Below are positions 9,444-17,717 of a stretch of 64,000 nucleotides of DNA, in pieces. The notes under the pieces were generated by a model. That model was not told the DNA's origin and searched no databases. It was given only the letters and a program-made list of their open reading frames with translations. The stretch's first letter is position 1, and every line of letters begins with the position of its first letter. The position numbers and the translations under genes are program-made. The stretch is taken from positions 1-64,000 of the forward strand of contig JBBROS010000019.1 in the NCBI GenBank assembly GCA_038229135.1, in the 5' to 3' direction. Source of the DNA: JBBROS01 sp038229135. GTDB taxonomy: Bacteria > Pseudomonadota > Alphaproteobacteria > Acetobacterales > Acetobacteraceae.

Positions 9444-9549
9444 GCCGCTCCCAACCATGCTCGCCATCGATGGTTCGAGCCAGGCGTTGCAGCCGCATGG
9501 CAAAACGATCTGGCCCAAGATATTCCTGCGAGCGGCCTTGTGCGGCGCC

Positions 9550-11205
9550 ATGCGCGTAGGCACCTCCCCGCCCGTGCGACGCTTGCCAATCTCCCGGATG
9601 CTGGCCGCCCTGCTCGCGGCCGTCTGGGCCCTGTCCCCGGCGCTGGCCCTGGCCCGCTCCAGCGGCGGCTACTCGCGCCCCAGCTCCGGCGGCTACAGCG
9701 CGCCCCGCACCCCGTCCTTCGGCGGCTCCAGCAGCGGCTCCAGCAGCGGCTACAGCCGCACGCCCTCCACCAACGGCGGCTACTCCCGCCCCTCGGGCAG
9801 CGGCGGCTACTCCGGCTGGTCCGTCCCGCAAGGCGCCGGGGACCGCGGGTTCGGCCAGGGCCGCTCCGGCGCCGCCCTCGACTCCTATCGCCAGCAGCAG
9901 CAGCAGGCGCGCATCCCGCCGCCCAGCTATGCCCCGGCCCCCGGCGCTTCGCCGAGCGCGCCGCCGGGTTATTCGGCCCCCAACAACGCCCCGGCCGGCT
10001 GGCAGGGCGCGCAGCCGCGGGACCGCTACGGCCGCTTCGCCCCCTATCCGGACCGCTCGGACTGGTACGCCCAGCGCGGCTGGGCCCAGCCCGCGCCCGG
10101 CAGCGTGTTCGGCACCGGCCGCAACTTCGGCGTGTGGGACGGGCTGTTCCTCGGCGCGCTGCTCAGCAACCTCACCCGCCCCGGCTCGCTCGATTGGTTC
10201 CGCTCGAACCAGAACGACCCCGGCTACCAGCAATGGCGCCAGGAAGCAGAGCGCCAGTCTCAACAGAACGCGGACCTCAAGCGCCTGCTCGACGACCTCG
10301 ACCGCCGCCTGCAGGAGCAGCAGGGCCAGCCAAAGGCCCCTGGCGGGACCACCGAAGGCCGCGCAACGGCCGAGGTGCCGGACGAGATCGCAAAGGCGCC
10401 GGCCACCCGCACGCCGAGCATCCCGACGCGGAATGGCGGCTCGTCCTGGGTCTGGCTCGCCGTCCTGGGCGGCGCCGGTGGCCTCGGCGTGCTCGCCTGG
10501 AAGCGGCGGCCCAGGACAGCCAGCGGAGGTTCGAGCATGAGCACGCCCATCGCCACCGCCGAGGCGATGGTCCGCAACAAGCTTTCGGGCACCGCCTACA
10601 AACCCTCGCTGTTCCGCGTCGGCATGGCCGTGCAGATCGACCCCACGCCGTTCATCCTGGCCGGCGACTCGCTCCGCCTGCCCATGCCGCCCTCCGGCAT
10701 AACGAGCGTGGCGGCCGTGGGCCGGGTCACGTCCGGCCAGGGGGCTGCCGCGGTGCAGCTCGTGCGCCTGCACCTGGCCGATCCGCGCTTCATGCTGCAG
10801 CTGCACCTCGATGCGCAGGGCCAGCCCGACGAGTGCCGCCTGTTCGGCCTGCTGGACGAGGTGACACCTGCCGACCCGGGCGAGTGGTCCGCCTGGCTCG
10901 ACGAGAAGGAGGGCATGATCGGCTGGCCGCAGTTCCAGGCCAAGGACGGCACGCTCTACCTGCGCGCCTGGGTGCCGGGCGACAGCCGCATCTCGCCACG
11001 CCGCCTCGTGGAGGCGCAGGAGACGCTCGAGGGCACCCGCAGCATCGAGAGCCAGGCCATGCTGTATGCCCGCCCAACCCAGGCACCCGACCCCGCGCCG
11101 CCCACCGAATACCTGCTCGCCAGCGCCATCCAGGACCAGGGCCGTGCCTGGGTCGAAATCCGCGCCGGCATCGACGTGAACCCCGCAACCCTCCAGCTCG
11201 CGTAA
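9550..11205 (+). CDS. DUF2491 (YjfK-like) protein with exported Gly/Ser/Tyr-rich N-terminal region
   Basis: A protein of about 551 residues. Residues 1-35 form a signal peptide (basic n-region, then LAALLAAVWALSPALALA). Residues 36-250 are low-complexity, rich in Gly, Ser, Tyr, Pro and Gln (repeated GGYS and YSRPS), ending in a glutamine-rich coiled-coil-like stretch. A single membrane helix lies near 305-322 (VWLAVLGGAGGLGVLAW) before a basic RRPR. The remaining 220 residues match DUF2491, the E. coli YjfK family. The layout predicts an outside N part and a cytosolic DUF2491 domain. It is followed by DUF350 and PspA-like genes. An earlier in-frame ATG at 9457 is possible. An internal start at 10537 is described separately. 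Confidence 0.75.
   Translation: MRVGTSPPVRRLPISRMLAALLAAVWALSPALALARSSGGYSRPSSGGYSAPRTPSFGGSSSGSSSGYSRTPSTNGGYSRPSGSGGYSGWSVPQGAGDRGFGQGRSGAALDSYRQQQQQARIPPPSYAPAPGASPSAPPGYSAPNNAPAGWQGAQPRDRYGRFAPYPDRSDWYAQRGWAQPAPGSVFGTGRNFGVWDGLFLGALLSNLTRPGSLDWFRSNQNDPGYQQWRQEAERQSQQNADLKRLLDDLDRRLQEQQGQPKAPGGTTEGRATAEVPDEIAKAPATRTPSIPTRNGGSSWVWLAVLGGAGGLGVLAWKRRPRTASGGSSMSTPIATAEAMVRNKLSGTAYKPSLFRVGMAVQIDPTPFILAGDSLRLPMPPSGITSVAAVGRVTSGQGAAAVQLVRLHLADPRFMLQLHLDAQGQPDECRLFGLLDEVTPADPGEWSAWLDEKEGMIGWPQFQAKDGTLYLRAWVPGDSRISPRRLVEAQETLEGTRSIESQAMLYARPTQAPDPAPPTEYLLASAIQDQGRAWVEIRAGIDVNPATLQLA
10524..10539 (+). promoter_or_regulatory. Strong internal ribosome-binding site and ATG inside the DUF2491 gene
   Basis: GGAGG at 10524-10528 stands 8 bases before an in-frame ATG at 10537. 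Translation from here would give a 222-residue protein that is only the DUF2491 domain, close to the size of stand-alone E. coli YjfK (about 219 residues). It may give a second, soluble product, or be a relic of a gene fusion. Confidence 0.5.
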
Positions 11206-11211
11206 GGCACC

Positions 11212-11625
11212 ATGGACCGCATCCTCGCCACCCTGGGCCTCGGCCTGCCCGTGCTCGCATCGCAGCTCGGGGTCACGCTCGCGCTGCTCGGCATCGGCAT
11301 CTTCGCCTACATGCTCATCACGCCCTTCGACGAGCGCCGCCTCGTGCGGGAGGGCAACGTGGCCGCGGGTATCCTGCTCGCCGGCACCATGGTGGCCCTC
11401 GCCCTGCCGCTCGCGGTGGCACTCGCCAGCGCCGCCGTCGTGCTCGACATCGTGGTCTGGGGCCTCGTCGCCCTCGCCATCCAGCTGCTCGCCTTCCTCG
11501 CCGGCACCCTGCTCATCAAGGGCCTGCGCGGCATGATCGAGGACGGCAACGTCGCCGCCGCCCTCGTGATCGTGGGCTTCCAGCTCGCGGTGGCAGCCCT
11601 CAACGCCGGCGCGATGGCCGGCTGA
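11212..11625 (+). CDS. DUF350 (YjfL-family) membrane protein
   Basis: A protein of 137 residues with four hydrophobic helices in two similar halves: LGVTLALLGIGIFAYMLI then the FDERRLVREGNVAAGILLAG loop, and LLAFLAGTLLIKG then MIEDGNVAAALVIVGFQL. This internal repeat, with E(G/D)NVAA in each half, is typical of DUF350. It starts 6 bases after the DUF2491 gene and ends 23 bases before the PspA-like gene, so the three should be one operon. In E. coli the equivalents yjfJ, yjfK and yjfL are also neighbours. No biochemical function is established. Confidence 0.85.
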   Translation: MDRILATLGLGLPVLASQLGVTLALLGIGIFAYMLITPFDERRLVREGNVAAGILLAGTMVALALPLAVALASAAVVLDIVVWGLVALAIQLLAFLAGTLLIKGLRGMIEDGNVAAALVIVGFQLAVAALNAGAMAG

Positions 11626-11648
11626 ACCGATCAACAGGGGAGTAAGCC

Positions 11649-12452
11649 ATGTACTCGTTCATCAAGAACCTCGTGGGCGTGAAGACCGACCAGGCCGTGA
11701 ACTCCGCCGTGGAAGCGATCGTCCGGTGGGACCCGCAATCGGCCACCGAGGCCGAGCTGCGCACCATGGAAGAGCACCTGGACGAGCTGGGCCGCCAGGT
11801 GGCGCAGGCGCGCATGGCGTTCGACAAGGAGCAGCGCGAGTCCGACACCATCCAGACCCTGTCGCAACAGCGCATGGCCGCCGCCGAGCAGATCCAGCAC
11901 CGCATGGACACCGAGACGGACCAGGCCAAGAAGACCTCGCTCGAGGGCAGCCTCGCCACCCTGGTCAACATGCTGGAAGGCATGGCGCCCGACGTGGACC
12001 GCGAGAAGCAGGATGCGACGGATGCCGGCGAGTTCCTCCACTCGCTCGAAGCCACCTACCAGCAGGCCGGGCAGAAGCTCAAGGGCGCGCGCGACGACCT
12101 GAACCGCGCCCAGCGCGACATGGGCCGCGCCGAGCAGCAGCGCGACATGGCCCAGCAGCGCGCCGAAGCCGCCCGCCAGGCCGCCGGCCTCTCGGGTGCC
12201 ACGAGCGGCCTGAGCGTGGCGCTCAAGGCCATGCAGGACAACGCCGCCCGCAACCTGGCCGAGGCCGAGTCCGCCAACGCGAAGGCCAAGCTGCTGGCGC
12301 CCACCAACCCGGAGAAGGAAGACCCGAACATCGCCGCCGCAATGGCGCAGGTGCAGGGCAAGCTCCCCGCCCCCACCAACCTCGGTGACCGCCTGGCCGT
12401 GCTGCGCCAGAAGGCCATCGGCGCGCCGCCGAAGCAGATCACCGCCGGGTAG
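11649..12452 (+). CDS. PspA/IM30-family protein (YjfJ-like)
   Basis: A protein of 267 residues, almost entirely alpha-helical with long heptad-rich stretches (residues 35-190). The N terminus FIKNLVGVKTDQAVNSAVEA resembles the YjfJ branch of PspA/IM30 rather than classical PspA. PspA proteins are ESCRT-III-like coats that bind stressed inner membrane. A clear ribosome-binding site (AGGGGAG) precedes ATG 11649. Operon context with DUF2491 and DUF350 suggests an envelope-stress module. No pspF or pspBC genes are nearby. The C terminus from about 210 is Pro/Ala-rich and likely disordered. Confidence 0.85.
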   Translation: MYSFIKNLVGVKTDQAVNSAVEAIVRWDPQSATEAELRTMEEHLDELGRQVAQARMAFDKEQRESDTIQTLSQQRMAAAEQIQHRMDTETDQAKKTSLEGSLATLVNMLEGMAPDVDREKQDATDAGEFLHSLEATYQQAGQKLKGARDDLNRAQRDMGRAEQQRDMAQQRAEAARQAAGLSGATSGLSVALKAMQDNAARNLAEAESANAKAKLLAPTNPEKEDPNIAAAMAQVQGKLPAPTNLGDRLAVLRQKAIGAPPKQITAG

Positions 12453-12462
12453 GCCTCTTCTC

Positions 12463-12485
12463 CCCCCTCCCCTTGCGGGAGGGGG
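12463..12485 (+). terminator. GC-rich hairpin after the PspA operon
   Basis: CCCCCTCCC and GGGAGGGGG form a perfect 9-base-pair stem around a 5-base loop, 10 bases after the PspA-like stop. No T-tract follows, so termination would have to rely on the stem alone. The same C-rich/G-rich motif style recurs near 35860 and 49600. Confidence 0.45.
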
Positions 12486-12547
12486 CCGGGGACGGGGAGA
12501 CGGCGAGCATCATCGTCGCAGGTCTTCGCACCGCCCTCCAAGGGCTC

Positions 12548-12639
12548 CGTCATCGCGAGCCGAAGGCGCGGCGATCCAGGGGCCGCTTAGAGCATTCCTG
12601 TCGCCCCCTGGACCGCCGCGCCTTCGGCTCGCGATCACG
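12548..12639. repeat. Dispersed palindromic repeat, copy 3
   Basis: Left arm CGTCATCGCGAGC with GGCGATCCAGGGG; right arm CCCTGGACCGCCGCG to GCTCGCGATCACG. It lies in the convergent gap between the PspA operon and livF. The rest of 12486-12724 holds nothing I can recognise. Confidence 0.85.
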
Positions 12640-12724
12640 AGACGGCCATGGGGCAAGCTGCGTGCCACGCATCACGGCAGCAATAGCCTATGGTAAGTCC
12701 TGGAACCCAGTCTGCAGGCTGGTC

Positions 12725-13453
12725 CTACCCCGTCGCCTTCCCACCCAGATAAGCCGCTCGAACGTCCGGATTGCTCCACAGCTCGGCCGGCTTGCCCGTA
12801 ACCAGCAGGTTCCCCGTTTCCAGAACGTAGCCCCGGTCGGCCACGCTCAGCGCCATGTGCGCGTTCTGCTCCACCAGCAGCACCGTCGTCCCCTTGGCCC
12901 GGATGTCGGCGATGATCCGGAAAACCTGCTGCACGATCAGCGGCGCCAGCCCCAGGCTCGGCTCGTCCAGCAGCAGCAGCCGGGGCCGGGCCATGAGGCC
13001 GCGCGCGACCGCCACCATCTGCAGCTGCCCGCCCGAGAGCGTCCACCCCAGCGCGTGCTCGAGCCGCTTGAGGTCGGGGAAGCTCTCGAACATCGCGTCC
13101 GTCTCGCTCTCCAGCACCCGGCGCGCGACGCCCTTCCGATTGCTGCCGCCCAGAAGGATGTTCTCCCGCACCGTCAGCCCCGGGAACACCCGCCGTCCTT
13201 CCGGCACGTGCACCACCCCCTGTCGCACCACCGCCTCCGGCCCGAGCCCCAGCAGGCTCTTGCCTCCGAAGGCCATCACCCCCGACACGTTCGCCACCAA
13301 CCCCGAAATGGCCCGCAGCGTCGTGCTCTTCCCGGCGCCGTTCGCCCCTAGGAGTGCCACGATCTCCCCTTCGTCCACGAACAGGTCGAGGCCCTTCAGC
13401 ACCTCGCCCGCGCCGTAGCGCGCGCGCAGCCCGGCCAGCTCAAGCAGCCTCAT
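12725..13453 (-). CDS. livF: Branched-chain amino-acid ABC transporter ATP-binding protein LivF
   Basis: A protein of 242 residues, one of two ATPases of the importer. Walker A is LGANGAGKSTTL, the signature LSGGQLQMVAVARGL, and Walker B LLLLDEPSLGL. The GLVANVSG, EGRRVFPGLTVRENLxLG-type and LVEQNAHMAL segments mark the LivF branch. ATG 13453 was chosen because it begins the family-typical MRLLELAGLRARYG; it overlaps the end of the livM-livG fusion by 14 bases. Last gene of the livK-livH-livMG-livF operon. Confidence 0.93.
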   Translation of the reverse strand: MRLLELAGLRARYGAGEVLKGLDLFVDEGEIVALLGANGAGKSTTLRAISGLVANVSGVMAFGGKSLLGLGPEAVVRQGVVHVPEGRRVFPGLTVRENILLGGSNRKGVARRVLESETDAMFESFPDLKRLEHALGWTLSGGQLQMVAVARGLMARPRLLLLDEPSLGLAPLIVQQVFRIIADIRAKGTTVLLVEQNAHMALSVADRGYVLETGNLLVTGKPAELWSNPDVRAAYLGGKATG

Positions 13454-15191
13454 CGCGCCTCGGCTCCCCAAGGTAGGCGGCCACCACGTCCGGGTGGCGC
13501 AGCACGTCGCGAGGGCCGCCATCGGCAATCCGCCGCCCGAAGTTCAGCACCGTGATGTGGTCCGCCACCTGCTCGACGAGGTTCATGTCGTGGTCCACGA
13601 TCAGGATCGTCAGCCCATGCCCCTTCAGCCGCCGCAGCAGCAGGCCGAGCTCGTGCTTCTCCGTCATGTTGAGCCCCGCCGCCGGCTCGTCGAGCAGCAG
13701 CAGATGCGGGCTCCCGGCCAGCGCGCGCGCAATCTCCACATACCTCTGGTGCCCGTAGCTCAGCGTACCGACCATGCGCCCGGCATCGCCCCGCAGCCCC
13801 ACGAAGTCCAGCGCGGCCAGCGCCCGGGCCACCACTTCGGCCGGCTTTTCCGCGATGTCGTTGCCCGGCCGCTCCGCGCCGACCATCACGTTGTCCAGCA
13901 CCGTCATGCCGCGGAACACCCGGATGTTCTGGAAGGTCCGCGCCAGCCCCTGCCGCGTCCGCTCGTGCGGCGCCGTGCCCGTGACATCCCGCCCCGCCAG
14001 CTCGATCCTGCCCGCGGTCGGCTTGTACAGCCCGGTCGTCACGTTGATGAAGGTCGTCTTGCCTGAGCCGTTCGGCCCGATCAGCGCATGCACCGACCCG
14101 CGCCGCACGGCCAGGTCCACGCCATCGAGCGCCTTCAGCCCCCCGAAATGCTTCGCGAGCCCCGTGATCCGCATTGCCACCTCGGCGCTCTCCACCCCCG
14201 TCTGGCTCAGCAGCGGCAACGGCGCGACCTCCCCCTCGACGGCCCGAACCCGCCGCAAGCGGCCCGCGACGCTGCCCCAGATCCCGTCCGGCAGGAACAC
14301 CATGATGAGGATCACGGCCGCACCGTAGACGGCCAGGTAATACCGCTTCAGGTCCCGCAGCCACTCCGGCAGCACCACCAGCACCACCGTGCCCAGCAGC
14401 GCCCCGAACGGCGACTGCACGCCCCCCAGCAGCGCCATCGTCAGCAGCACGATGCTCTCGCCGAACGCGAACTGGTCCGGGCTGATATACGCGAACGCGC
14501 CCGCGAACAGCCCGCCGCCGAGCCCGCCCAGCAGCGCGCTGATGCCGAAGGCCAGCACCTTCGTGCGGAACACGTCGATCCCGCACGTGCTCGCCGCAAT
14601 CTCGTTGTCCCGCACCGCCTGCATCGCCCGCCCGAGCCGGCTCGTCTTCAGCCGCCAGGCGTACCAGGTCACGATCACCAGCACGACGAGGCACAGCCCC
14701 AGGAAATGATCCCCCCGCTCGAAGCCCGGCGGGCGGGGGATGTTCTTCACCCCGTCCGGGCCCTTCGTGAGCCCGATCCAGTTGTTCAGCACCAGTGTGA
14801 GGATCTGCTGGAAGCTGATCGTCACCATGGCCAGGTAGTGCCCGCCCAGCCGCAGGCTCGTCAGCCCCAGCACGGCCCCGAACACGGTGGCCACCACCAC
14901 GCCCAGCGCCAATGCCACCACGAACGGCAGCCCGTAATCCGTGGTGCCCAAGGCCGTGCCATAGGCCCCGAGCCCGAAGAACGCCGCCTGCGCCAGCGAG
15001 ATCTGCCCGCAATAGCCCAGCACCACCACGAGCCCGGCGACCCCGATCGCATAGGTCGCGGCCTGCATGACGATGTTCAGGATGTAGCCCGACTGCGGCG
15101 CCAGCGTGGACAGGCCCATGACCACCACGATCGCCACCGCCAATTGCGGCAGCCCGCGCCATAGCCGGGCCTGAGGCAAAACCGGTGTCAT
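13440..15191 (-). CDS. LivM-LivG fusion: ABC permease joined to its ATPase
   Basis: A protein of 583 residues. Residues 1-300 are a LivM permease with eight to nine hydrophobic helices and the GYCGQISLAQAAFFGLGAYG hallmark. After a 30-residue linker, residues 335-583 are a LivG ATPase: Walker A LIGPNGSGKTTFIN, the TFQNIRVFRGMTVLDNVMVG region, a signature variant LSYGHQRYVEIARAL, Walker B LLLLDEPAAGLN, and the VDHDMNLV switch. The usual LSGG is LSYG here, which is common for LivG. Fused LivMG chains are known in some alphaproteobacteria. It overlaps livH by 4 bases and livF by 14. Confidence 0.92.
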   Translation of the reverse strand: MTPVLPQARLWRGLPQLAVAIVVVMGLSTLAPQSGYILNIVMQAATYAIGVAGLVVVLGYCGQISLAQAAFFGLGAYGTALGTTDYGLPFVVALALGVVVATVFGAVLGLTSLRLGGHYLAMVTISFQQILTLVLNNWIGLTKGPDGVKNIPRPPGFERGDHFLGLCLVVLVIVTWYAWRLKTSRLGRAMQAVRDNEIAASTCGIDVFRTKVLAFGISALLGGLGGGLFAGAFAYISPDQFAFGESIVLLTMALLGGVQSPFGALLGTVVLVVLPEWLRDLKRYYLAVYGAAVILIMVFLPDGIWGSVAGRLRRVRAVEGEVAPLPLLSQTGVESAEVAMRITGLAKHFGGLKALDGVDLAVRRGSVHALIGPNGSGKTTFINVTTGLYKPTAGRIELAGRDVTGTAPHERTRQGLARTFQNIRVFRGMTVLDNVMVGAERPGNDIAEKPAEVVARALAALDFVGLRGDAGRMVGTLSYGHQRYVEIARALAGSPHLLLLDEPAAGLNMTEKHELGLLLRRLKGHGLTILIVDHDMNLVEQVADHITVLNFGRRIADGGPRDVLRHPDVVAAYLGEPRRDEAA

Positions 15192-16066
15192 GCCTTCTCC
15201 GCGATCTTCTCGCCGAACAGCCCCTGCGGCCGCACCAGCAGGAACAGCAGCAGCAGCGCGAACGCGATCGCGTCCTTATACGGCACCGAGATGAACGCCG
15301 CCCCGAACGTCTCGACCACGCCGAGCGCCAGGCCGCCCAGGATGGCACCGGGGATGTTCCCGAACCCCCCGATGATGTTCGCCGCGAACGCCTTCAAGGA
15401 AATGAGCGCCCCCATCCCCACGCTCACGAACAGCACGGGCGCCACTAGTATGCCGGCGAGCCCGCCCAGCGCCGAGGAATAGGCGAAGGTGATCAGCACC
15501 ATCGTCGCCACCGGGATGCCGAGCAGGCTCGCCATCTCCTTGTCCTGGCTCGTCGCCTGCAGTTTCTTCCCGAGCAGCGTCTTCTCGAAGATCAGGAACT
15601 GCAGCAACACGAGCAGCGCAGCGGCGACGATGATGGAGATGTACTGGCTTTCCATGAACACGCCGCCGGCCTCGAAGCCCTCGTTGTCGAACAGGCCGGG
15701 CAGGACGGCCGGGCTGGGGCCGTAGGCGATCAGCACGACGTTGGCGAGGAAGATGCTGGCCCCGATCGTGCTGATGATCACCGGCAGCTGCCCCCGGCTC
15801 CGCAGCGGCCAGTAGGTGGCGCCCGCGAACAGCACCCCGAACCCGGCCATGATGGCCACCGCGATCGGCAGCGCCACGTAATACGGCACGCCCAGCACGC
15901 TCGCGAGCACCACCATCAGGTAGGCCCCGAGCATGCTGAACTCCCCTTGGGCGAAGTTCACCACGTTCGCCGCCCGGATCAGCAGCACGAAGCCCAGGGC
16001 CACCAGCGCGTAGATCGCGCCGATGCCCAGGCCCGTGAAGAGCAGTTGCGGGACGAGATCGATCAC
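15188..16066 (-). CDS. livH: Branched-chain amino-acid ABC transporter permease LivH
   Basis: A protein of 292 residues with about eight membrane helices. Family marks are GIGAIYALVALGFVLLIRA, VVNFAQGEFSMLGAY and the end LLFLLVRPQGLFGEK. The GTG start at 16066 lies in a GTGA overlap with the stop of the binding-protein gene. The frame is open for another 390 codons upstream, but there it only shadows that gene. It pairs with the LivM half of the fused protein to form the membrane channel. Confidence 0.93.
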   Translation of the reverse strand: MIDLVPQLLFTGLGIGAIYALVALGFVLLIRAANVVNFAQGEFSMLGAYLMVVLASVLGVPYYVALPIAVAIMAGFGVLFAGATYWPLRSRGQLPVIISTIGASIFLANVVLIAYGPSPAVLPGLFDNEGFEAGGVFMESQYISIIVAAALLVLLQFLIFEKTLLGKKLQATSQDKEMASLLGIPVATMVLITFAYSSALGGLAGILVAPVLFVSVGMGALISLKAFAANIIGGFGNIPGAILGGLALGVVETFGAAFISVPYKDAIAFALLLLFLLVRPQGLFGEKIAEKA

Positions 16067-17199
16067 GCCTTCATGTCGATACGCCGGTCGAAGACGATCT
16101 TGCCGCTCTCGTTGCGCACGATGTTGTAGCCGCGCAGCCCGTCGCCGAACTCGTCGAAGTTGTACTCGCCCTCCGCCCCGGCATAGCTCTTGATCGCGGC
16201 CAGCGCCGCCCGGATCTTCTCGGGCTCCAACGATTTCGCGTCGTTGATCGCCCGGCCGAGCAAGTTCACGGCATCGTAGGTCCAGCTGGACTGGTTGTCC
16301 GGCAGCGCCTTGTAGGCCGCGAGGTAGCGGTCCCCGAAGGACTTGCTGGCGGGCGTCGCGTCCACGGCATAGTCGGCCACGCCGTAGGTGCCATGAAGCG
16401 CCGCCTGGGCCAGGTTGAGTGCCGTGGTGTTCACGATGGAGGGCGAGCCCACCCAGGGGATGCGCACGCCGAGCTGCCGCAGCTGCCGGGCGAAGATGCC
16501 GAGGTCGCCCTCGAAGGTGAAGTAGCTGCCCAGGATATCCGCCCCGGAGCTGCGCACGGCAAGCACCACGGCCGAGAAGTCGCTCGCGTTGTTCGTGTAG
16601 CCCTGCATCAGCACCGGGGTGATGCCCTTCGCCTTGAGGCTCTCCTCGAGCGCCTTGCCGCCGTTCGTGCCGAACGCGTCCGTCGAATACACGATGGCCC
16701 ATTTCTGCTTCTTGAGGTCGCTCACCCCGAACTCGGCGATCACCTTGCCCGAATAGCTGTCGTTCGGGCGGCAGCGGAACAGCCACTTGTTGCCCATCTT
16801 GGTGATGGTCGGGTCCGTGCCGCCGAACATCATCGGCTTGCCGATCTTCAGCACGTCCGGCGCCATGGCATGCACCTGCGTGCTGCGGATGGAGCCGATG
16901 AAGGCAGGGATCTCGGCCTGGCTCGCCAGCCGCGAGAAGGCGAGCACGGCGCCTGGGTTCGTGGTCTGGTCGTCCTCGATCACCAGCTCGAACGGCCGCC
17001 CGAGCACGCCCTTCTGGTTCACGTCCTCGAGCGCGAGCTTGGCGCCGTTCAGCTGCAGCTTGCCCGCCTCGGCCGCCGGGCCGGTGCTGGGGAACACGCA
17101 GCCGATCTTGATCGGGTCCGCCGCGCGCGCGACATGCGGGGCAGCGAGCACGGCGACCGTGCCGAGCGCGAGTCCGCGCCGCGTGACTGTCATGGACAT
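16063..17199 (-). CDS. livK: Branched-chain amino-acid type ABC transporter substrate-binding protein
   Basis: A protein of 378 residues, exported to the periplasm. The N terminus has TVTRRGLALGTV followed by a hydrophobic run and an AHVARA-like cleavage region; the twin arginines make Tat export possible. The mature part has the type I periplasmic fold (IKIGCVFPSTGPAAEAGK; FIGSIRSTQ; SWTYDAVNLL). ATG 17199 follows GGGAG. The ligand could be branched-chain amino acids or amides; the sequence does not decide it. First gene of the operon. Confidence 0.9.
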   Translation of the reverse strand: MSMTVTRRGLALGTVAVLAAPHVARAADPIKIGCVFPSTGPAAEAGKLQLNGAKLALEDVNQKGVLGRPFELVIEDDQTTNPGAVLAFSRLASQAEIPAFIGSIRSTQVHAMAPDVLKIGKPMMFGGTDPTITKMGNKWLFRCRPNDSYSGKVIAEFGVSDLKKQKWAIVYSTDAFGTNGGKALEESLKAKGITPVLMQGYTNNASDFSAVVLAVRSSGADILGSYFTFEGDLGIFARQLRQLGVRIPWVGSPSIVNTTALNLAQAALHGTYGVADYAVDATPASKSFGDRYLAAYKALPDNQSSWTYDAVNLLGRAINDAKSLEPEKIRAALAAIKSYAGAEGEYNFDEFGDGLRGYNIVRNESGKIVFDRRIDMKA

Positions 17200-17324
17200 G
17201 CGTTGTTCTCCCTGAGGTGCCTGTTGATCGGCAACGTTGGTGCAATGATGACCATAGGCTGCAGGGTGCCGCAAGCGCCCGTCATTAACCGGCCGGTGAC
17301 GATCGTCGCGCTAGGCTTGGCCGC

Positions 17325-17498
17325 ATGATCAGCCCCACCACCCTGCAGGCCTTCAATGGCGCCGTGGCCCCGGCGCGCCGCCAACCCATCGAGCCTGCGC
17401 AGGCCCGGGCCGAGCAGCCGGGCCAGCCCCCGCGCCTCCCCGAGCAACGGCCAGGCATCGCCCCACCCCGCGGTTCGTTGCTGAATCTGCGGATCTAG
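17325..17498 (+). CDS. Small Pro/Arg-rich protein, 57 residues
   Basis: This is an ATG-to-TAG frame with strongly GC-biased third positions. The product is Pro, Arg and Gln rich (LQAFNGAVAPARRQPIEPAQ) and ends PPRGSLLNLRI. A short Pro-rich protein ending in an xPRGSLxxLRx-like tail seems familiar to me from Rhodospirillales, but I cannot verify that. There is no strong ribosome-binding site. It lies in the 518-base gap between the liv operon and the helicase; apart from this frame and the promoter below, I see nothing else there. Confidence 0.4.
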   Translation: MISPTTLQAFNGAVAPARRQPIEPAQARAEQPGQPPRLPEQRPGIAPPRGSLLNLRI

Positions 17499-17509
17499 CC
17501 CGAAAATGC

Positions 17510-17538
17510 TTGACTTCGCTGCACTGCAGCACTAATCC
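17510..17538 (+). promoter_or_regulatory. Candidate sigma-70 promoter for the DEAD-box helicase
   Basis: TTGACT (17510-17515), a 17-base spacer, then TAATCC (17533-17538). It stands immediately after the small ORF and predicts a leader of about 170 bases before the helicase ATG at 17718. Confidence 0.4.
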
Positions 17539-17717
17539 CCCGATGCGCGTTTTGACGTGACCTCGTGCGCTGTCTCAGACCGGTACGCTCACCTCATCAT
17601 CCTTGCGCCGGTTCGCGATCCTGCTGATCGCGTTGCCCAGCCCGCATGACGCAGCGCCGATCGCATTCGTGATTCTGCAACGTGATGTGCCCGACGGGCC
17701 CACGAAAGACTTTCTCC

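Noticed and set aside
9480..9530. A possible sigma-54 promoter for the PspA-type operon
   Set aside because: The GG and GC elements found are 14 bases apart instead of the required 10, so the match fails.
9440..9559. A 39-codon frame in ATGA overlap with the acyl-CoA synthetase stop
   Set aside because: The product is Arg/Ser/Cys/Pro-rich without a pattern, and it runs into the DUF2491 gene start in another frame.
9352..11634. A 760-codon minus-strand frame across the DUF2491 and DUF350 genes
   Set aside because: Low-complexity Gly/Ala/Arg/Glu composition and no ribosome-binding site; the plus-strand genes have domains and tight operon spacing.
17190..17447. An 85-codon minus-strand frame in the gap before rhlE
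   Set aside because: It crosses the liv leader, has no ribosome-binding site and no recognisable sequence; the 57-codon plus-strand frame there is better supported.
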